Under the pieces are notes generated by a model that saw only the letters and a program-made list of their open reading frames with translations, was not told where the DNA came from and searched no databases. Both the position numbers and the translations under genes were made by a program. Positions 36,653-45,610 of a stretch of DNA of 64,000 nt are shown one piece after another. This DNA comes from Streptomyces capitiformicae (lineage in GTDB: Bacteria; Actinomycetota; Actinomycetes; Streptomycetales; Streptomycetaceae): NCBI RefSeq assembly GCF_002214185.1, contig NZ_CP022161.1, positions 744,001 to 808,000 of the forward strand. The letters are read 5' to 3'. The first letter of the stretch is position 1. Each line of letters begins with the position of its first letter.

Positions 36653-36864
36653 GCGGCACGGCGCCAGGTCCGTGGCCCGGCGAAACCGGGGGCGCGTTCC
36701 AGTCGCCGCCACCGGGCGACGGACCGGAGCGGCACCGGCGCGGTGGCGGGTGCGTCGGCGAGCGCGGCCGCGCGGGCGAGCAGGACCGCGGTGAGCGCGG
36801 CCAGTTCCTCCTCGCTCGGGTTGCCCTTCTCCACCCGGACGTACCTCGTGTGCGGGTCACTCAT
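36649..36864 (-). CDS. Acyl-CoA carboxylase epsilon subunit
   Basis: A 71-aa protein with the epsilon-subunit N-terminus ([20 protein letters not shown]) and a C-terminal R/W-rich tail ([14 protein letters not shown]). It stabilises actinobacterial acetyl/propionyl-CoA carboxylase complexes. It lies 18 bp from the beta-subunit gene and overlaps metF by ATGA. Confidence 0.9.
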   Translation of the reverse strand: MSDPHTRYVRVEKGNPSEEELAALTAVLLARAAALADAPATAPVPLRSVARWRRLERAPGFAGPRTWRRAA

Positions 36865-36882
36865 GCGCGCTCCTGTCCTTGC

Positions 36883-38469
36883 TCACTGGGGTGGGTTTCC
36901 GTGCTTGCGGTGCGGCAGACCTGCGTCCTTGGCGCACAGCATCGCCAGGGAGCGGATCAGCACCGCGCGGGTGTCGCGCGGGTCTATGACGTCGTCGACG
37001 AGCCCTCGCTCCGCCGCGTAATAGGGGTGGACCAGTTCCGTCTGGTACTCCTCGATCTTCTGCGCGCGCATGGCCTCGGGATCCTCGGACGCCGCGATCT
37101 CCCGGCGGAAGACCACACCCGCCGCCCCTTCGGCACCCATCACCGCGATCTCGTTCGTCGGCCAGGCCAAGGCGACGTCCGCGCCGATGGAGCGCGAGTC
37201 CATGACGATGTACGCGCCCCCGTACGCCTTGCGCAGTACCACCGAGACCCGGGGCACGGTCGCGTTGCAGTACGCGTACAGCAGCTTCGCGCCGCGGCGG
37301 ATGATCCCCTCGTGTTCCTGGTCCACTCCGGGCAGGAAGCCGGGCACGTCGACGAGCGTGACCAGCGGGATGTTGAAGGAGTCGCAGAACTGCACGAACC
37401 GCGCGCCCTTTTCACTGGCCCTGATGTCCAGCACGCCGGCCATGGACGCCGGCTGGTTGGCGACGATGCCGACGACCTGCCCGTCCAGCCGGGCCAGCGC
37501 GCACACCAGGTTGGTCGCCCACGCCGCGTGGACCTCCATGAAGTCGCCGTCGTCCACGAGCTCCGTGATCACCGACCGCATGTCGTACGAACGGTTGCCG
37601 TCGGCCGGGACCAGGTCGAGCAGCGCGTCGCCGCGGAGATCGACGGCGTCGTTCCCGCGCACCGCCGGAGGGAGTTCGCGGTTGTTGGACGGAAGCAGCG
37701 ACAGCAGGTAGCGGACTTCGGCAAGGCAGGTCTCCTCGTCGTCGTGGACGAAGTGCGCGACGCCGGAGAGCCCGCCATGCGTGTCGGCGCCGCCCAGGCC
37801 GTTCTGGGTGATCTCCTCGCCCGTGACCGCCTTGACCACGTCCGGGCCGGTGATGAACATCTGCGAGGTGTCGCGGACCATGAACACGAAGTCCGTCAGG
37901 GCAGGGCTGTACGCCGCGCCGCCCGCGCACGGGCCCAGCATCACGGAGAGCTGCGGGATGACCCCGGAGGCCTTCGTGTTGCGCTGGAAGATGCCGCCGT
38001 AACCGGCCAGGGCCGAGACGCCTTCTTGGATACGGGCGCCCGCGCCGTCGTTCAGAGACACCAGGGGCGCGCCGGCCGCGATGGCCATGTCCATGATCTT
38101 GTGGATCTTCGTGGCGTGGGCCTCGCCCAGCGCGCCGCCGAAGATGCGGAAGTCGTGGGCGTAGACGAAGACCGTCCGGCCCTCCACCGTGCCCCAGCCG
38201 GTGATCACACCGTCGGTGTGGGGGCGTTTGGTCTCCAGGCCGAACCCGGTCGCCCGGTGTCGGCGCAGTGCCTCGACCTCGGTGAAGCTTCCCTTGTCGA
38301 GGAGGAGTTCGACGCGTTCCCGGGCAGTCAGCTTTCCCTTGGCGTGCTGGCGCTCGGTGGCCTTGGGATCCGGTCCGCCCCGGATTTGCTCCTTCAGCGC
38401 GGTCAGCTCTGCCAACCGGTGGAGAATCTCCGGCCCGGAGCTTTCCGACGACGGGGCCGCACCTGGCAT
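36883..38469 (-). CDS. Acyl-CoA carboxylase beta (carboxyltransferase) subunit
   Basis: A 528-aa PccB/AccB-type subunit: TARERVELLLDKGSF, VYAHDFRIFGGALGEAHATK, the first oxyanion hole GGAAYSPALTDF, and NIPLVTLVDVPGFLPGVDQE and KAYGGAYIVMDSRSIGADVA with the second oxyanion site. With the alpha subunit at 45.6-47.4 kb and the epsilon subunit it makes malonyl-CoA for the PKS. The ATG at 38469 has an AGAGGAA site. There is no stop codon between this start and the PPTase reading frame upstream. Confidence 0.94.
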   Translation of the reverse strand: MPGAAPSSESSGPEILHRLAELTALKEQIRGGPDPKATERQHAKGKLTARERVELLLDKGSFTEVEALRRHRATGFGLETKRPHTDGVITGWGTVEGRTVFVYAHDFRIFGGALGEAHATKIHKIMDMAIAAGAPLVSLNDGAGARIQEGVSALAGYGGIFQRNTKASGVIPQLSVMLGPCAGGAAYSPALTDFVFMVRDTSQMFITGPDVVKAVTGEEITQNGLGGADTHGGLSGVAHFVHDDEETCLAEVRYLLSLLPSNNRELPPAVRGNDAVDLRGDALLDLVPADGNRSYDMRSVITELVDDGDFMEVHAAWATNLVCALARLDGQVVGIVANQPASMAGVLDIRASEKGARFVQFCDSFNIPLVTLVDVPGFLPGVDQEHEGIIRRGAKLLYAYCNATVPRVSVVLRKAYGGAYIVMDSRSIGADVALAWPTNEIAVMGAEGAAGVVFRREIAASEDPEAMRAQKIEEYQTELVHPYYAAERGLVDDVIDPRDTRAVLIRSLAMLCAKDAGLPHRKHGNPPQ

Positions 38470-39360
38470 GACGTTGTCCGTTCCTCTCGTCCGCGCGTCA
38501 CTTGCCGGTTTGTGACGTACCGGCAAGTGACGTGTCCGTGTGTCTCTCGTCCGTCGAGCGCTCAGCGTCAGGGCGCCGACCGGCTCGGCCCCCGCGACGA
38601 GGGCCGTGGCATCCTCCGCGTACAGACAGCCGACCGGCACCACGCGGAGCGTGCCGCGGTGGTCGTCCTGGGTGCGCAGGGCGACCGCGGCGGCATGACC
38701 GGCGTCGCCCGGCAGGTCGTGCACGAGCCATCCGGCGGGCCGGCCGGGATCGTCATCGCGGTCGCCGAGATAGTCGGCTGCAAGGCCCCGGCCCAGTCCG
38801 CTGCCCAGGCCCTTGAGGTAGGCCTCCTTGCGTGTCCACAGCCGCGCGAAGCCGAACGGGCGGTCACCCGGCGGCAGTTCGGCCAGGTCCTGCTGCTCCG
38901 CCGGGTGCAGATGCGGTACGCACAACTCGACGGCCTCCGGAGACGGAACGCCCTGGACGTCGACGCCGACCGGCACCGCCGCCACCGCGACCAGGGCCAC
39001 GCCCCGGCTGTGGGACAGGGAGAAGTGCGGCGGGGCCGACGCGTCCCGTACCACCGGCCGGCCGTGCGGCGCCGAGCAGCGCGGGCAGGGAGCACGCCCG
39101 AAGCGCACCTCGGCCGGCGCGACGCCCAGACAGAGGGCCAGGACGCGGCGCAGCGCGAGATGTGCCGCGAGGTACAGCATCCGGTCCCCGGAGCGCACGA
39201 ACGAGGCGGCTCGCTCCCGTTCCCGCTGGTCGAGCTCCCCCACCACCGCCGGCGGCGGCTCCTGTCCGGGCCAGGGAGCGCGCACCACCCAGATGTGCGC
39301 CTCCCCGGGAACGGGCGTCAGCGGGGCAATCCCCTCTGCGGGAACGGGGCCGTCCCTCAT
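38470..39360 (-). CDS. 4'-phosphopantetheinyl transferase, open into the carboxylase frame
   Basis: A Sfp-type PPTase: FSLSHSRGVALVAVAAVPVGVDVQ (shown in two parts; Mg-binding GVDVQ), FARLWTRKEAYLKGLGSGL (W-x-R-K-E-A-Y-x-K motif). It would convert apo-ACP to holo-ACP. The ATG at 39360 overlaps the stop of the ACP-like gene (ATGA). The frame does not terminate; it continues through HLPVRHKPASDARTRGTDNV into the beta subunit, giving a potential 825-aa fusion. A free PPTase of ~297 aa would need another stop, so either the fusion is made or there is a sequence error. Confidence 0.87.
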
Positions 39361-39704
39361 GCTGCGTCGTCCGCCGCCGGGGACCGCATGTGCGGGATCC
39401 TCGTCGCGAGGTTCTCGGCCAGTGCCCGCACGGATTCGCCGCGCAGGAGGTCGGCGGGGTGGGCGGTGACGCCCAGCGCCTGCTCCAGCCCGCGCTTGAG
39501 GAACAGCGCGGTGACCAAGTCCACTCCCTGGTGGCCCAGGGGCTCCTCCGCGCTGAGCCGGTGACCCGGCGGCACTCTCAGGAACTCTCCCAGTGCGCGG
39601 CAGATGTGCTGCTCGATGATCCTGGCACGTGCGTCGGGGCCCACGGCCGACAGCAGGCCCGGCAGCCGCTGGAACCAACGGCTCGAAGCGTACGGCGGGG
39701 ACAT
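39357..39704 (-). CDS. ACP-like protein lacking the phosphopantetheine serine
   Basis: A 115-aa protein whose C-terminal two-thirds follow an ACP pattern (EPLGHQGVDLVTALFLKRGL, EQALGVTAHPADLLRGESVR, ALAENLA). Where ACPs have D-S-L, it has D62-L63-V64, so no serine carries the arm. It may be a docking or regulatory partner of the PKS or PPTase, or a degenerate ACP. The ATG at 39704 follows GGGAGGAAG; a start 18 bp upstream is possible. It overlaps the PPTase start. Confidence 0.7.
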   Translation of the reverse strand: MSPPYASSRWFQRLPGLLSAVGPDARARIIEQHICRALGEFLRVPPGHRLSAEEPLGHQGVDLVTALFLKRGLEQALGVTAHPADLLRGESVRALAENLATRIPHMRSPAADDAA

Positions 39705-39757
39705 GGAGAGGCTTCCTCCCATCGGAGTACGGAGTTCCTTCGTTCCTTCGACCGGAA

Positions 39758-40693
39758 TCAGCGCCTGCTCTCCGCGTAGCTCTTGGCATGGCCGAGCGTG
39801 GCGCGGCTGTTGGTGCTGAGCGCGGTCCGGACGTAGTCGCGGGCGTCCTCGACCGTGGCGCTCTCGCCCAGGACGCGGGCGATGTTGGCGGTGTTGAGGA
39901 CGACGGTGTGCTGGGAGGAGGCGGTGACGCCGCCCTCGTGTTCCCGGAAGGTCCAGTAACCGGTGTGCAGGGTCATCAGCGCCGGAAGCGTGACCTGCTT
40001 GTACGCGATCTTCTGGACCGGCAGACACACCCGGTACGACTTGGTGGTATGCGTGGAGCCGTCCTTGGCCCCGGTGTCCATCTCGAGGATCTGCAGCCCC
40101 GGTGACAGCTCCTCCAGGCGCACGCGGGCCACATGCGGCAGGCGTTCCTCCCAGAGCCCGGCTTCGTTGACGAAGTCGTACACGTCCTTCACCGCGCCGT
40201 CGATCTGCACGCTGTCCTCGAAGGAGAAGGTGACTCCCTCGGCGGCGTGCGCGGCCTCCACATTGGTCTTGAGCGCGGCCAGTTCCGAGCGCGAGTTGCG
40301 GTCGACGGCCTCGTCGATCCAGGCCAGGCCGTCCGGGTCGTCGTCGATCGCCCGGTAGTCGTGCAGCAGCCGGACCCGGGCCCGTGTGCCGGACAGCGGC
40401 TCGATGACCCAGGTGCCGCCCATGGCGGCGACCGGCGGTGCTGGCACCTCCTGGCGGAAGGTGATCCGCAGGCCTTCGGGGTTCAGTGTGCGGTGCGAGA
40501 TCCAGTTCTTGGCCGTCTCGTTGGCGGTGGCCCAGATACGGATGCGTTCCTCGTTCGCGTGGCGCTCGACGTGGTCGACGTAGATGGTGGGCGGGAAGAT
40601 ACGAGGCCAGTTCTCCACCTCGGCGATCAGCCGGTAGACGGCGGCGGCCGGCGCCGCGATCGTGATCTCGTGCTCTACTTCACGCACGGTCAT
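39758..40693 (-). CDS. Two-domain aromatase/cyclase (SRPBCC; UrdL/JadD-like)
   Basis: A 311-aa protein with two START/Bet v1-like halves (~1-150, REVEHEITIAAPAAAVYRLI, ENWPRIFPPTIYVDHVER; ~160-311, SVQIDGAVKDVYDFVNEA). Didomain ARO/CYC enzymes aromatise and close the first ring (C7-C12) of reduced type II polyketides. Its position right after the ketoreductase matches the urd/pga/jad gene order. Start ATG 40693. Confidence 0.93.
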   Translation of the reverse strand: MTVREVEHEITIAAPAAAVYRLIAEVENWPRIFPPTIYVDHVERHANEERIRIWATANETAKNWISHRTLNPEGLRITFRQEVPAPPVAAMGGTWVIEPLSGTRARVRLLHDYRAIDDDPDGLAWIDEAVDRNSRSELAALKTNVEAAHAAEGVTFSFEDSVQIDGAVKDVYDFVNEAGLWEERLPHVARVRLEELSPGLQILEMDTGAKDGSTHTTKSYRVCLPVQKIAYKQVTLPALMTLHTGYWTFREHEGGVTASSQHTVVLNTANIARVLGESATVEDARDYVRTALSTNSRATLGHAKSYAESRR

Positions 40694-40715
40694 CGTCGGT
40701 CCTCCTGTCGGGGGT

Positions 40716-41501
40716 TCAGAAGTTGCCCAGGCCGCCGCAGACGTTCATGGCCTGCGCGGTGATGGAGGCGGCGGAGTCGGAGGCGAGGTAGCCGACCAGG
40801 CTTGCGACCTCCTCGGGGGTGGAGTAACGGCCGAGGGGGATCTTGGCCTGGAACTTGTCGAGGATTGCCTCCTCGGTAGTGTCGTAGGCGGCCGCGTAGC
40901 CCTGCCTGACCCGCTGGGCCATGGCGGTCTCGACGTAACCGGGGCAGACGGCGTTGACGGTAATGCCGGTGGGGGCGAGTTCGTTGCCGAGCGCCTTGGT
41001 GAAGCCGACCACGCCGTGCTTGGAGGCGGAGTACGGGGCACCGAGCACCACGCCCTGCTTGCCCGCGGTGGAGGCGATGTTGATGACGCGTCCGCGCTCT
41101 TTCTCCCGCATGCCACCGGTGGTGAGCACTTCGCGAGTCAGTCGGAAGACGCTGTTGAGGTTGGTGTCGATGACGTCGTGCCACAGCTCGTCGGCGATCT
41201 CGGAGGTGACGCCACCGCCGGACCTGCCCGCGTTGTTGACCAGGACGTCGATGGTGCCGAACGCTTCGACGGCCGCGTGCACGAACGTCTTGACGTCGTC
41301 GTTGGACCGGACGTCCACGGTGGTGCCGGCGACCTCGTACCCCTCCTCCCGCAGCTGCTTCACGGTGTTGGCGACGTTCTCGGCGTTGCGCGCGCCGATG
41401 AACACCCGGTGGCCCCGGTCGGCCAGGAGCCGGGCGACCGCGAGACCGATTCCGCTGGTCGCGCCCGTGATCAGAGCGACACGTTTGTCCTGCTGCGACA
41501 T
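40716..41501 (-). CDS. Type II PKS C9 ketoreductase
   Basis: A 261-aa SDR of the actIII type: VALITGATSGIGLAVARLLA, NNAGRSGGG, INIASTAGKQGVVLGAPYSA with the catalytic Tyr-x-x-x-Lys in YSASK, and CPGYVETAMAQRV. It reduces the C9 ketone of the nascent decaketide. Downstream of the ACP and upstream of the aromatase/cyclase, as in angucycline clusters. The ATG at 41501 follows AAGGA. Confidence 0.95.
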   Translation of the reverse strand: MSQQDKRVALITGATSGIGLAVARLLADRGHRVFIGARNAENVANTVKQLREEGYEVAGTTVDVRSNDDVKTFVHAAVEAFGTIDVLVNNAGRSGGGVTSEIADELWHDVIDTNLNSVFRLTREVLTTGGMREKERGRVINIASTAGKQGVVLGAPYSASKHGVVGFTKALGNELAPTGITVNAVCPGYVETAMAQRVRQGYAAAYDTTEEAILDKFQAKIPLGRYSTPEEVASLVGYLASDSAASITAQAMNVCGGLGNF

Positions 41502-41611
41502 GGTTCCTTCTCCACTGGTCGGTGGTGGCACTGTGCGGTGGGGCTGCGTCGGTGCGAGTGGGGTGCGTGCGAGGCGGCCGAGGTCCTGGCCCGCTCCCGC
41601 GGCGGGTCCGG

Positions 41612-41878
41612 TCAGGCGGTGGCCATACGCAGCTGCGAGTTGACGGTGGCGATGAGCGCACGCGGCGTGTTCGCGACGGCGAGAGCGTCCTCGTCGAGGG
41701 TGATGCCGTACTCGCGCTCGATGCGGCTGCCGGTCTCCAGCAGCGCCAGCGACTCGTAGCCCAGTGCCTCGAACCGCACGTCGAGGATGTCGCCGTCGAG
41801 GTCCACGCCCTCGTCCGCGCCAGCGCCCTCGAGCAGGATGCGCCGCAGGTTGTCGGCGGTGAATTCCCGGGTGGTCAT
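41612..41878 (-). CDS. Type II PKS acyl carrier protein
   Basis: An 88-aa ACP. Ser43 in EALGYESLALLE is the phosphopantetheine site. Following acidic helix and NTPRAL match aromatic PKS ACPs. Lies between KS-beta and the ketoreductase, so it completes the minimal PKS. Start ATG 41878. Confidence 0.95.
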   Translation of the reverse strand: MTTREFTADNLRRILLEGAGADEGVDLDGDILDVRFEALGYESLALLETGSRIEREYGITLDEDALAVANTPRALIATVNSQLRMATA

Positions 41879-41979
41879 GGAAGGGTCTCTCTTTCTGCGT
41901 CTGCGCGACGCGTTTTTCGGGACGGACAGCGCCCCGCGCACCGGAGGAACGTCTGCGCGGGACGCCCGGTCGGATGTGG

Positions 41980-43194
41980 TCAGCCGGCGGCGCGGACGAC
42001 GACGGCGGAGTTGAAGCCGCCGTGCCCGCGGGCGAGGACGAGCGCGGTACGCACCGCGGCACTGCGGGGCCGCGGGCCGACCAGGTCGAGGGGGTACCCG
42101 GCGGCGAGTTCCACGTTGACCGTCGGGGGGATCCGGCCGTCCTTGATCGACAGCAGCGCGGCCGCGAGGTCGAGAGGGCCGGCGCCCGAGTACAGGCGTC
42201 CGGTCATCGTCTTCGGGGCCGTGACCGGAACTCCGTGGGGTCCGAAGACGGCGGTGATGGCCTCGGCCTCCACACGGTCCAGCTCGGGTATGGCCGCCGC
42301 GTCCGCGAACACCGCGTCGACATCGCCGGGCTCGACGTTCGCGTCGGCCAGCGCCAGTTCGACGGCCTTGCGCAGCCCGGGCTCACGTCCGCTCCCGGGA
42401 CCGGGGTCGAATGTTGCGCCGTACCCGGACACCTCACCGTAGACACGAGCGCCGCGCGCCCGAGCCGAGTCGCCGGACTCCAGGATCAGGATGGCGCCGC
42501 CCTCACCCGGTACGTGCCCGGAGGCATCGGCGTCGAAGGGCAGGAACGCGCTCGAGGGCTCCTCGCTGGTGCTCAACCGGTCGCTCGCCAGCTGGGCGAC
42601 CCAGCCCCAGGGGCAGATCGAGGCGTCGATGGAGCCGGAGACGATGAGGTCGGTGCCCTTGCGGATCTGACGTCGGGCCTGAGCCACCGCGTCCAGACCG
42701 CCGGCCTGGTCGCTGACGACGACACCGCTCGGGCCCTTCATCCCGTTGCGGATCGAGATCTGTCCACTGTTGACGGCGTAGAACCAGGCGAAGGACTGGT
42801 AGGCACTGACGTACTGGCCGCCCCGGCTCCACAGCTTCTCCAGTTCGCCCTGGCCGAACTCGAATCCGCCCGACGAACTGGCCGTGACCACGCCCATGTC
42901 GAACTCGGCGAGTTCTTCCGGGTTCACGCCCGCGTCGGCCAGCGCCCAGTCGGTGGCGACCAGCGCGATCCTGGTCATCCGGTCGGTCTGGGGAAGCAGC
43001 CGGCTGGGCAGCAGGTCCTCGGCGACGAAGCCGGGCACCTCGCCGGCCAGTTTCGCCGGGTAGGACGACGGGTCGAAACGGGTGATGCGGCCGATTCCGT
43101 TCTTGCCCGTGAGGGTCGCGGCCCAGAAGTCCTCTGTGCCCAGTCCGTTGGGAGCGGCGACTCCCAGGCCGGTCACGACCACCGACGCGGTCAT
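41980..43194 (-). CDS. Chain length factor (KS-beta)
   Basis: A 404-aa KS-fold protein in which the catalytic Cys is replaced by Gln163 ([13 protein letters not shown]), the hallmark of KS-beta/CLF. It sets chain length and primes by malonyl decarboxylation. Its ATG overlaps the KS-alpha stop (ATGA), giving the classical coupled KS-alpha/KS-beta pair. Confidence 0.96.
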   Translation of the reverse strand: MTASVVVTGLGVAAPNGLGTEDFWAATLTGKNGIGRITRFDPSSYPAKLAGEVPGFVAEDLLPSRLLPQTDRMTRIALVATDWALADAGVNPEELAEFDMGVVTASSSGGFEFGQGELEKLWSRGGQYVSAYQSFAWFYAVNSGQISIRNGMKGPSGVVVSDQAGGLDAVAQARRQIRKGTDLIVSGSIDASICPWGWVAQLASDRLSTSEEPSSAFLPFDADASGHVPGEGGAILILESGDSARARGARVYGEVSGYGATFDPGPGSGREPGLRKAVELALADANVEPGDVDAVFADAAAIPELDRVEAEAITAVFGPHGVPVTAPKTMTGRLYSGAGPLDLAAALLSIKDGRIPPTVNVELAAGYPLDLVGPRPRSAAVRTALVLARGHGGFNSAVVVRAAG

Positions 43195-44462
43195 ACGCCA
43201 CTCCTCTCGGGCCGCGCCAGCACCATGGCGCTCTGGAATCCGCCGAAGCCGCTGCCCACGGTCAGGACCGCGTCGACGAGCTGCTCACGGGCGGCCAACG
43301 GGACGTAGTCCAGGTCGCACTCCGGGTCTGGGGTGTGCAGGTTCGCCGTGGGCGGTACGACGTTGTACTCCATGGCGAGCGCGGACGCCGCGATCTCGAT
43401 GGAGCCGATGGCACCGAGCGAGTGGCCGACCATCGACTTGATGGAGCTGACCGGCGTCCGGTACGCGTGGTCGCCCAGGCTTCGCTTGAACGCCGCGGTC
43501 TCGTGGCGGTCGTTCTGTTTGGTGCCCGAGCCATGGGCGTTGACGTAGTCGATCTCAGTGGGGTTCATCCGCGCCTCGTTGAGGGCCACCCGGATGGCCT
43601 CGGCCATCTCCGCGCCGTCCGGCCGCAGACCGGTCATGTGGTACGCGTTGGAGCGCGTCGCGTAGCCGACGATCTCGGCGTAGATGTGCGCACCCCGCTT
43701 CCTGGCGCTGTGCAGCTCCTCCAAGACGAAGACAGCGGAGCCCTCGCCAAGCACGAAACCGTTGCGTGTCCTGTCGAAAGGCCGGGAGGAGTGTTCGGGT
43801 TCGTCGTGCCGGGGTGTCGTCGCCTTGATCGCGTCGAAGCACGCCATGGTGATCGGCGAGATCGGAGCGTCCGAGGAACCGGCGACCATGACGTCGGCGG
43901 AACCCTCGCGGATCAACTCGACGGCGTACCCGACGGAGTCGATCCCGGAGGTGCACCCCGTGGAGACCACGGTTGAGGGTCCCTGCGCGCCGACCGTCCA
44001 CGCGACCTCGGCCGCGAAGGAGCTGGGGACCAGGTAGCCGTACAGGTGCGGTACCGCGTACTCGTGGTCGACCAGATGGAGCCGGCCGCTGTCGCTGACG
44101 ACGTTGTACTCCTCGTCCAGCCCCATGGTGGCGCCCACAGCGCTGCCGATGGTGACTCCCACGCGGTAGGGATCGTACGTGTCCAGGCTGATGCCGCTGT
44201 CGGCGACGGCGCCACGGGCCGCGATCACCGCGAACTGCGCGGCGCGGTCCATACGCCGGATCTCCTGCGGAGTCAGGCCGTGGAATTCGGGATCGAAGTC
44301 GATCTCCGCGGCGACCCGGGAACGGAAGGGGGTGGGGTCGAAGAAGGTGATGCCGCGGGTCGCGGTACGGCCGTCGCTCAGCAGGCTCCAGAAGTCCTTC
44401 ACCCCGACGCCGCCCGGGGCCAGCACCTCGATGCCGGTGATGACGACGCGTCGGGCGGTCAC
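43191..44462 (-). CDS. Type II PKS ketosynthase alpha
   Basis: A 423-aa ketosynthase: Cys170 in [12 protein letters not shown], His310 in [12 protein letters not shown], His347 in [10 protein letters not shown]. It catalyses decarboxylative condensation of malonyl-ACP with KS-beta. The sequence has the aromatic reduced-decaketide look of angucycline/anthracycline KSs. The GTG start at 44462 overlaps the stop of the cyclase gene (GTGA). A 19-codon upstream extension of the frame is inside the cyclase gene and is not coding. Confidence 0.97.
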   Translation of the reverse strand: MTARRVVITGIEVLAPGGVGVKDFWSLLSDGRTATRGITFFDPTPFRSRVAAEIDFDPEFHGLTPQEIRRMDRAAQFAVIAARGAVADSGISLDTYDPYRVGVTIGSAVGATMGLDEEYNVVSDSGRLHLVDHEYAVPHLYGYLVPSSFAAEVAWTVGAQGPSTVVSTGCTSGIDSVGYAVELIREGSADVMVAGSSDAPISPITMACFDAIKATTPRHDEPEHSSRPFDRTRNGFVLGEGSAVFVLEELHSARKRGAHIYAEIVGYATRSNAYHMTGLRPDGAEMAEAIRVALNEARMNPTEIDYVNAHGSGTKQNDRHETAAFKRSLGDHAYRTPVSSIKSMVGHSLGAIGSIEIAASALAMEYNVVPPTANLHTPDPECDLDYVPLAAREQLVDAVLTVGSGFGGFQSAMVLARPERSGV

Positions 44463-44788
44463 TCGGATGCCTCCCAGGTGTAGAAGCGCCGGGCCATCGC
44501 GTCGGCCGGGGAGCGCCACGTCGCCGGGTCGTAGGCCTCGATGTACGGCTTCAGGTCTTCGCTGATGCGGATGAATCGCGGGTCGGTCTTCGCCTCCTCG
44601 ATCAGTTGGCTGCCGTTGTCCGAGTCGAAGTCCTGCAAATGGAAATAGAGGCCTCGGTATTCGAAGAGCTGGCGTCGGCGGGTGCCCATGCGATGGGGCA
44701 TCTCCGTCTTGTCGAAATCGGCGAAGATCCTGGCGACATCGACGCTCGATCCAGGATCCAACCGAGCCACGATCAGCGTGCTGTGCAT
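44459..44788 (-). CDS. TcmI-family polyketide cyclase (UrdF/JadI-like)
   Basis: A 109-aa ferredoxin-like cyclase ([60 protein letters not shown]). It opens the operon cyclase-KSalpha-KSbeta-ACP-KR-ARO, the conserved angucycline order. Such cyclases close the fourth ring in the bent angucycline pattern. Its promoter must lie in 44789-45000, which includes a slightly AT-rich stretch at 44821-44860. Confidence 0.94.
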   Translation of the reverse strand: MHSTLIVARLDPGSSVDVARIFADFDKTEMPHRMGTRRRQLFEYRGLYFHLQDFDSDNGSQLIEEAKTDPRFIRISEDLKPYIEAYDPATWRSPADAMARRFYTWEASE

Positions 44789-45001
44789 ACGTTTCTTCTC
44801 CTCACGGCCCCATCACGGAATAGATGGCAATCGGTTTTGAAAATAAGTATCCGGGCCACCGGGTGGCGGTTTCAACAGCCCCAATGTCAGAACATTGTCA
44901 GGGCCCGTCAGAATTCTGCAGAAGAATGACAGAGAACAGTCGGTCCAAGGTGCCGCCGAGCAGCGTCTCTTCGGCGGAGTCGCGAGATGTCCGGTTCGTG
45001 A

Positions 45002-45470
45002 TCATGTGAGGCCGAGTAGGGCTAGCGGGCGTTTCGGGTCGTGGGAGTTGGCCCGGGCGACGGCGACGTCATGGGTGCCGGCGAGGCGCAGGGCGCCGAT
45101 GGCCATCGAGGACCAGGCGGCTGGTGTGGTCGAGTACGGCAGCGAGTGGATCCTGCGGCCGTCGGCTCCGGCGCCGCCGCGCAGGCCCTTGCCGTCCACC
45201 GCCGGGTCTTCGGGCCGGGCCGAGTGCGGCGATCGGCCAGCCAGGCGCCGACCGCCCGGTCGAGCGCATCGGCAACCCACTCGCTGATGGCCAGGAGCGA
45301 GGTCGCGCCGGTCAGCACGGCGCAGGCGGCCAGCGCCAGCACATACACCAGGCCGTGGCGCACACCGCAGGGGTTGCGCGAATCGGGGCAGCAGCCCCAG
45401 GCAGTTCATGTTCCGCGGCATCAGGCTGGTCAAGGACGGGCGGGATCGGAGGGGATACGACAGCAGGCAC
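45002..45470 (-). mobile_element. ISAs1-family transposase remnant
   Basis: Scattered frames match the transposase N-terminus: RHGLVYVLALAACAVLTGAT followed by SLLAISEWVADA in one frame, and AVDGKGLRGG...HDVAVARANS in another. At least two frameshifts separate them, and no intact DDE domain or clear inverted repeats are visible. It lies between the minimal PKS operon and the carboxylase alpha gene. Confidence 0.75.
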
Positions 45471-45610
45471 GGACTTCCGTAAGGGGCACTGGACTCGACA
45501 CCCACATGATCTTGGAAGCTCGCGCCTGTCCTGCATCCGGGCCACCGCCGGCGCACATCGGGAAAACCCACTCAAGCCACGACTACGCCGACCCCTGTGC
45601 CGCCGAGGAG

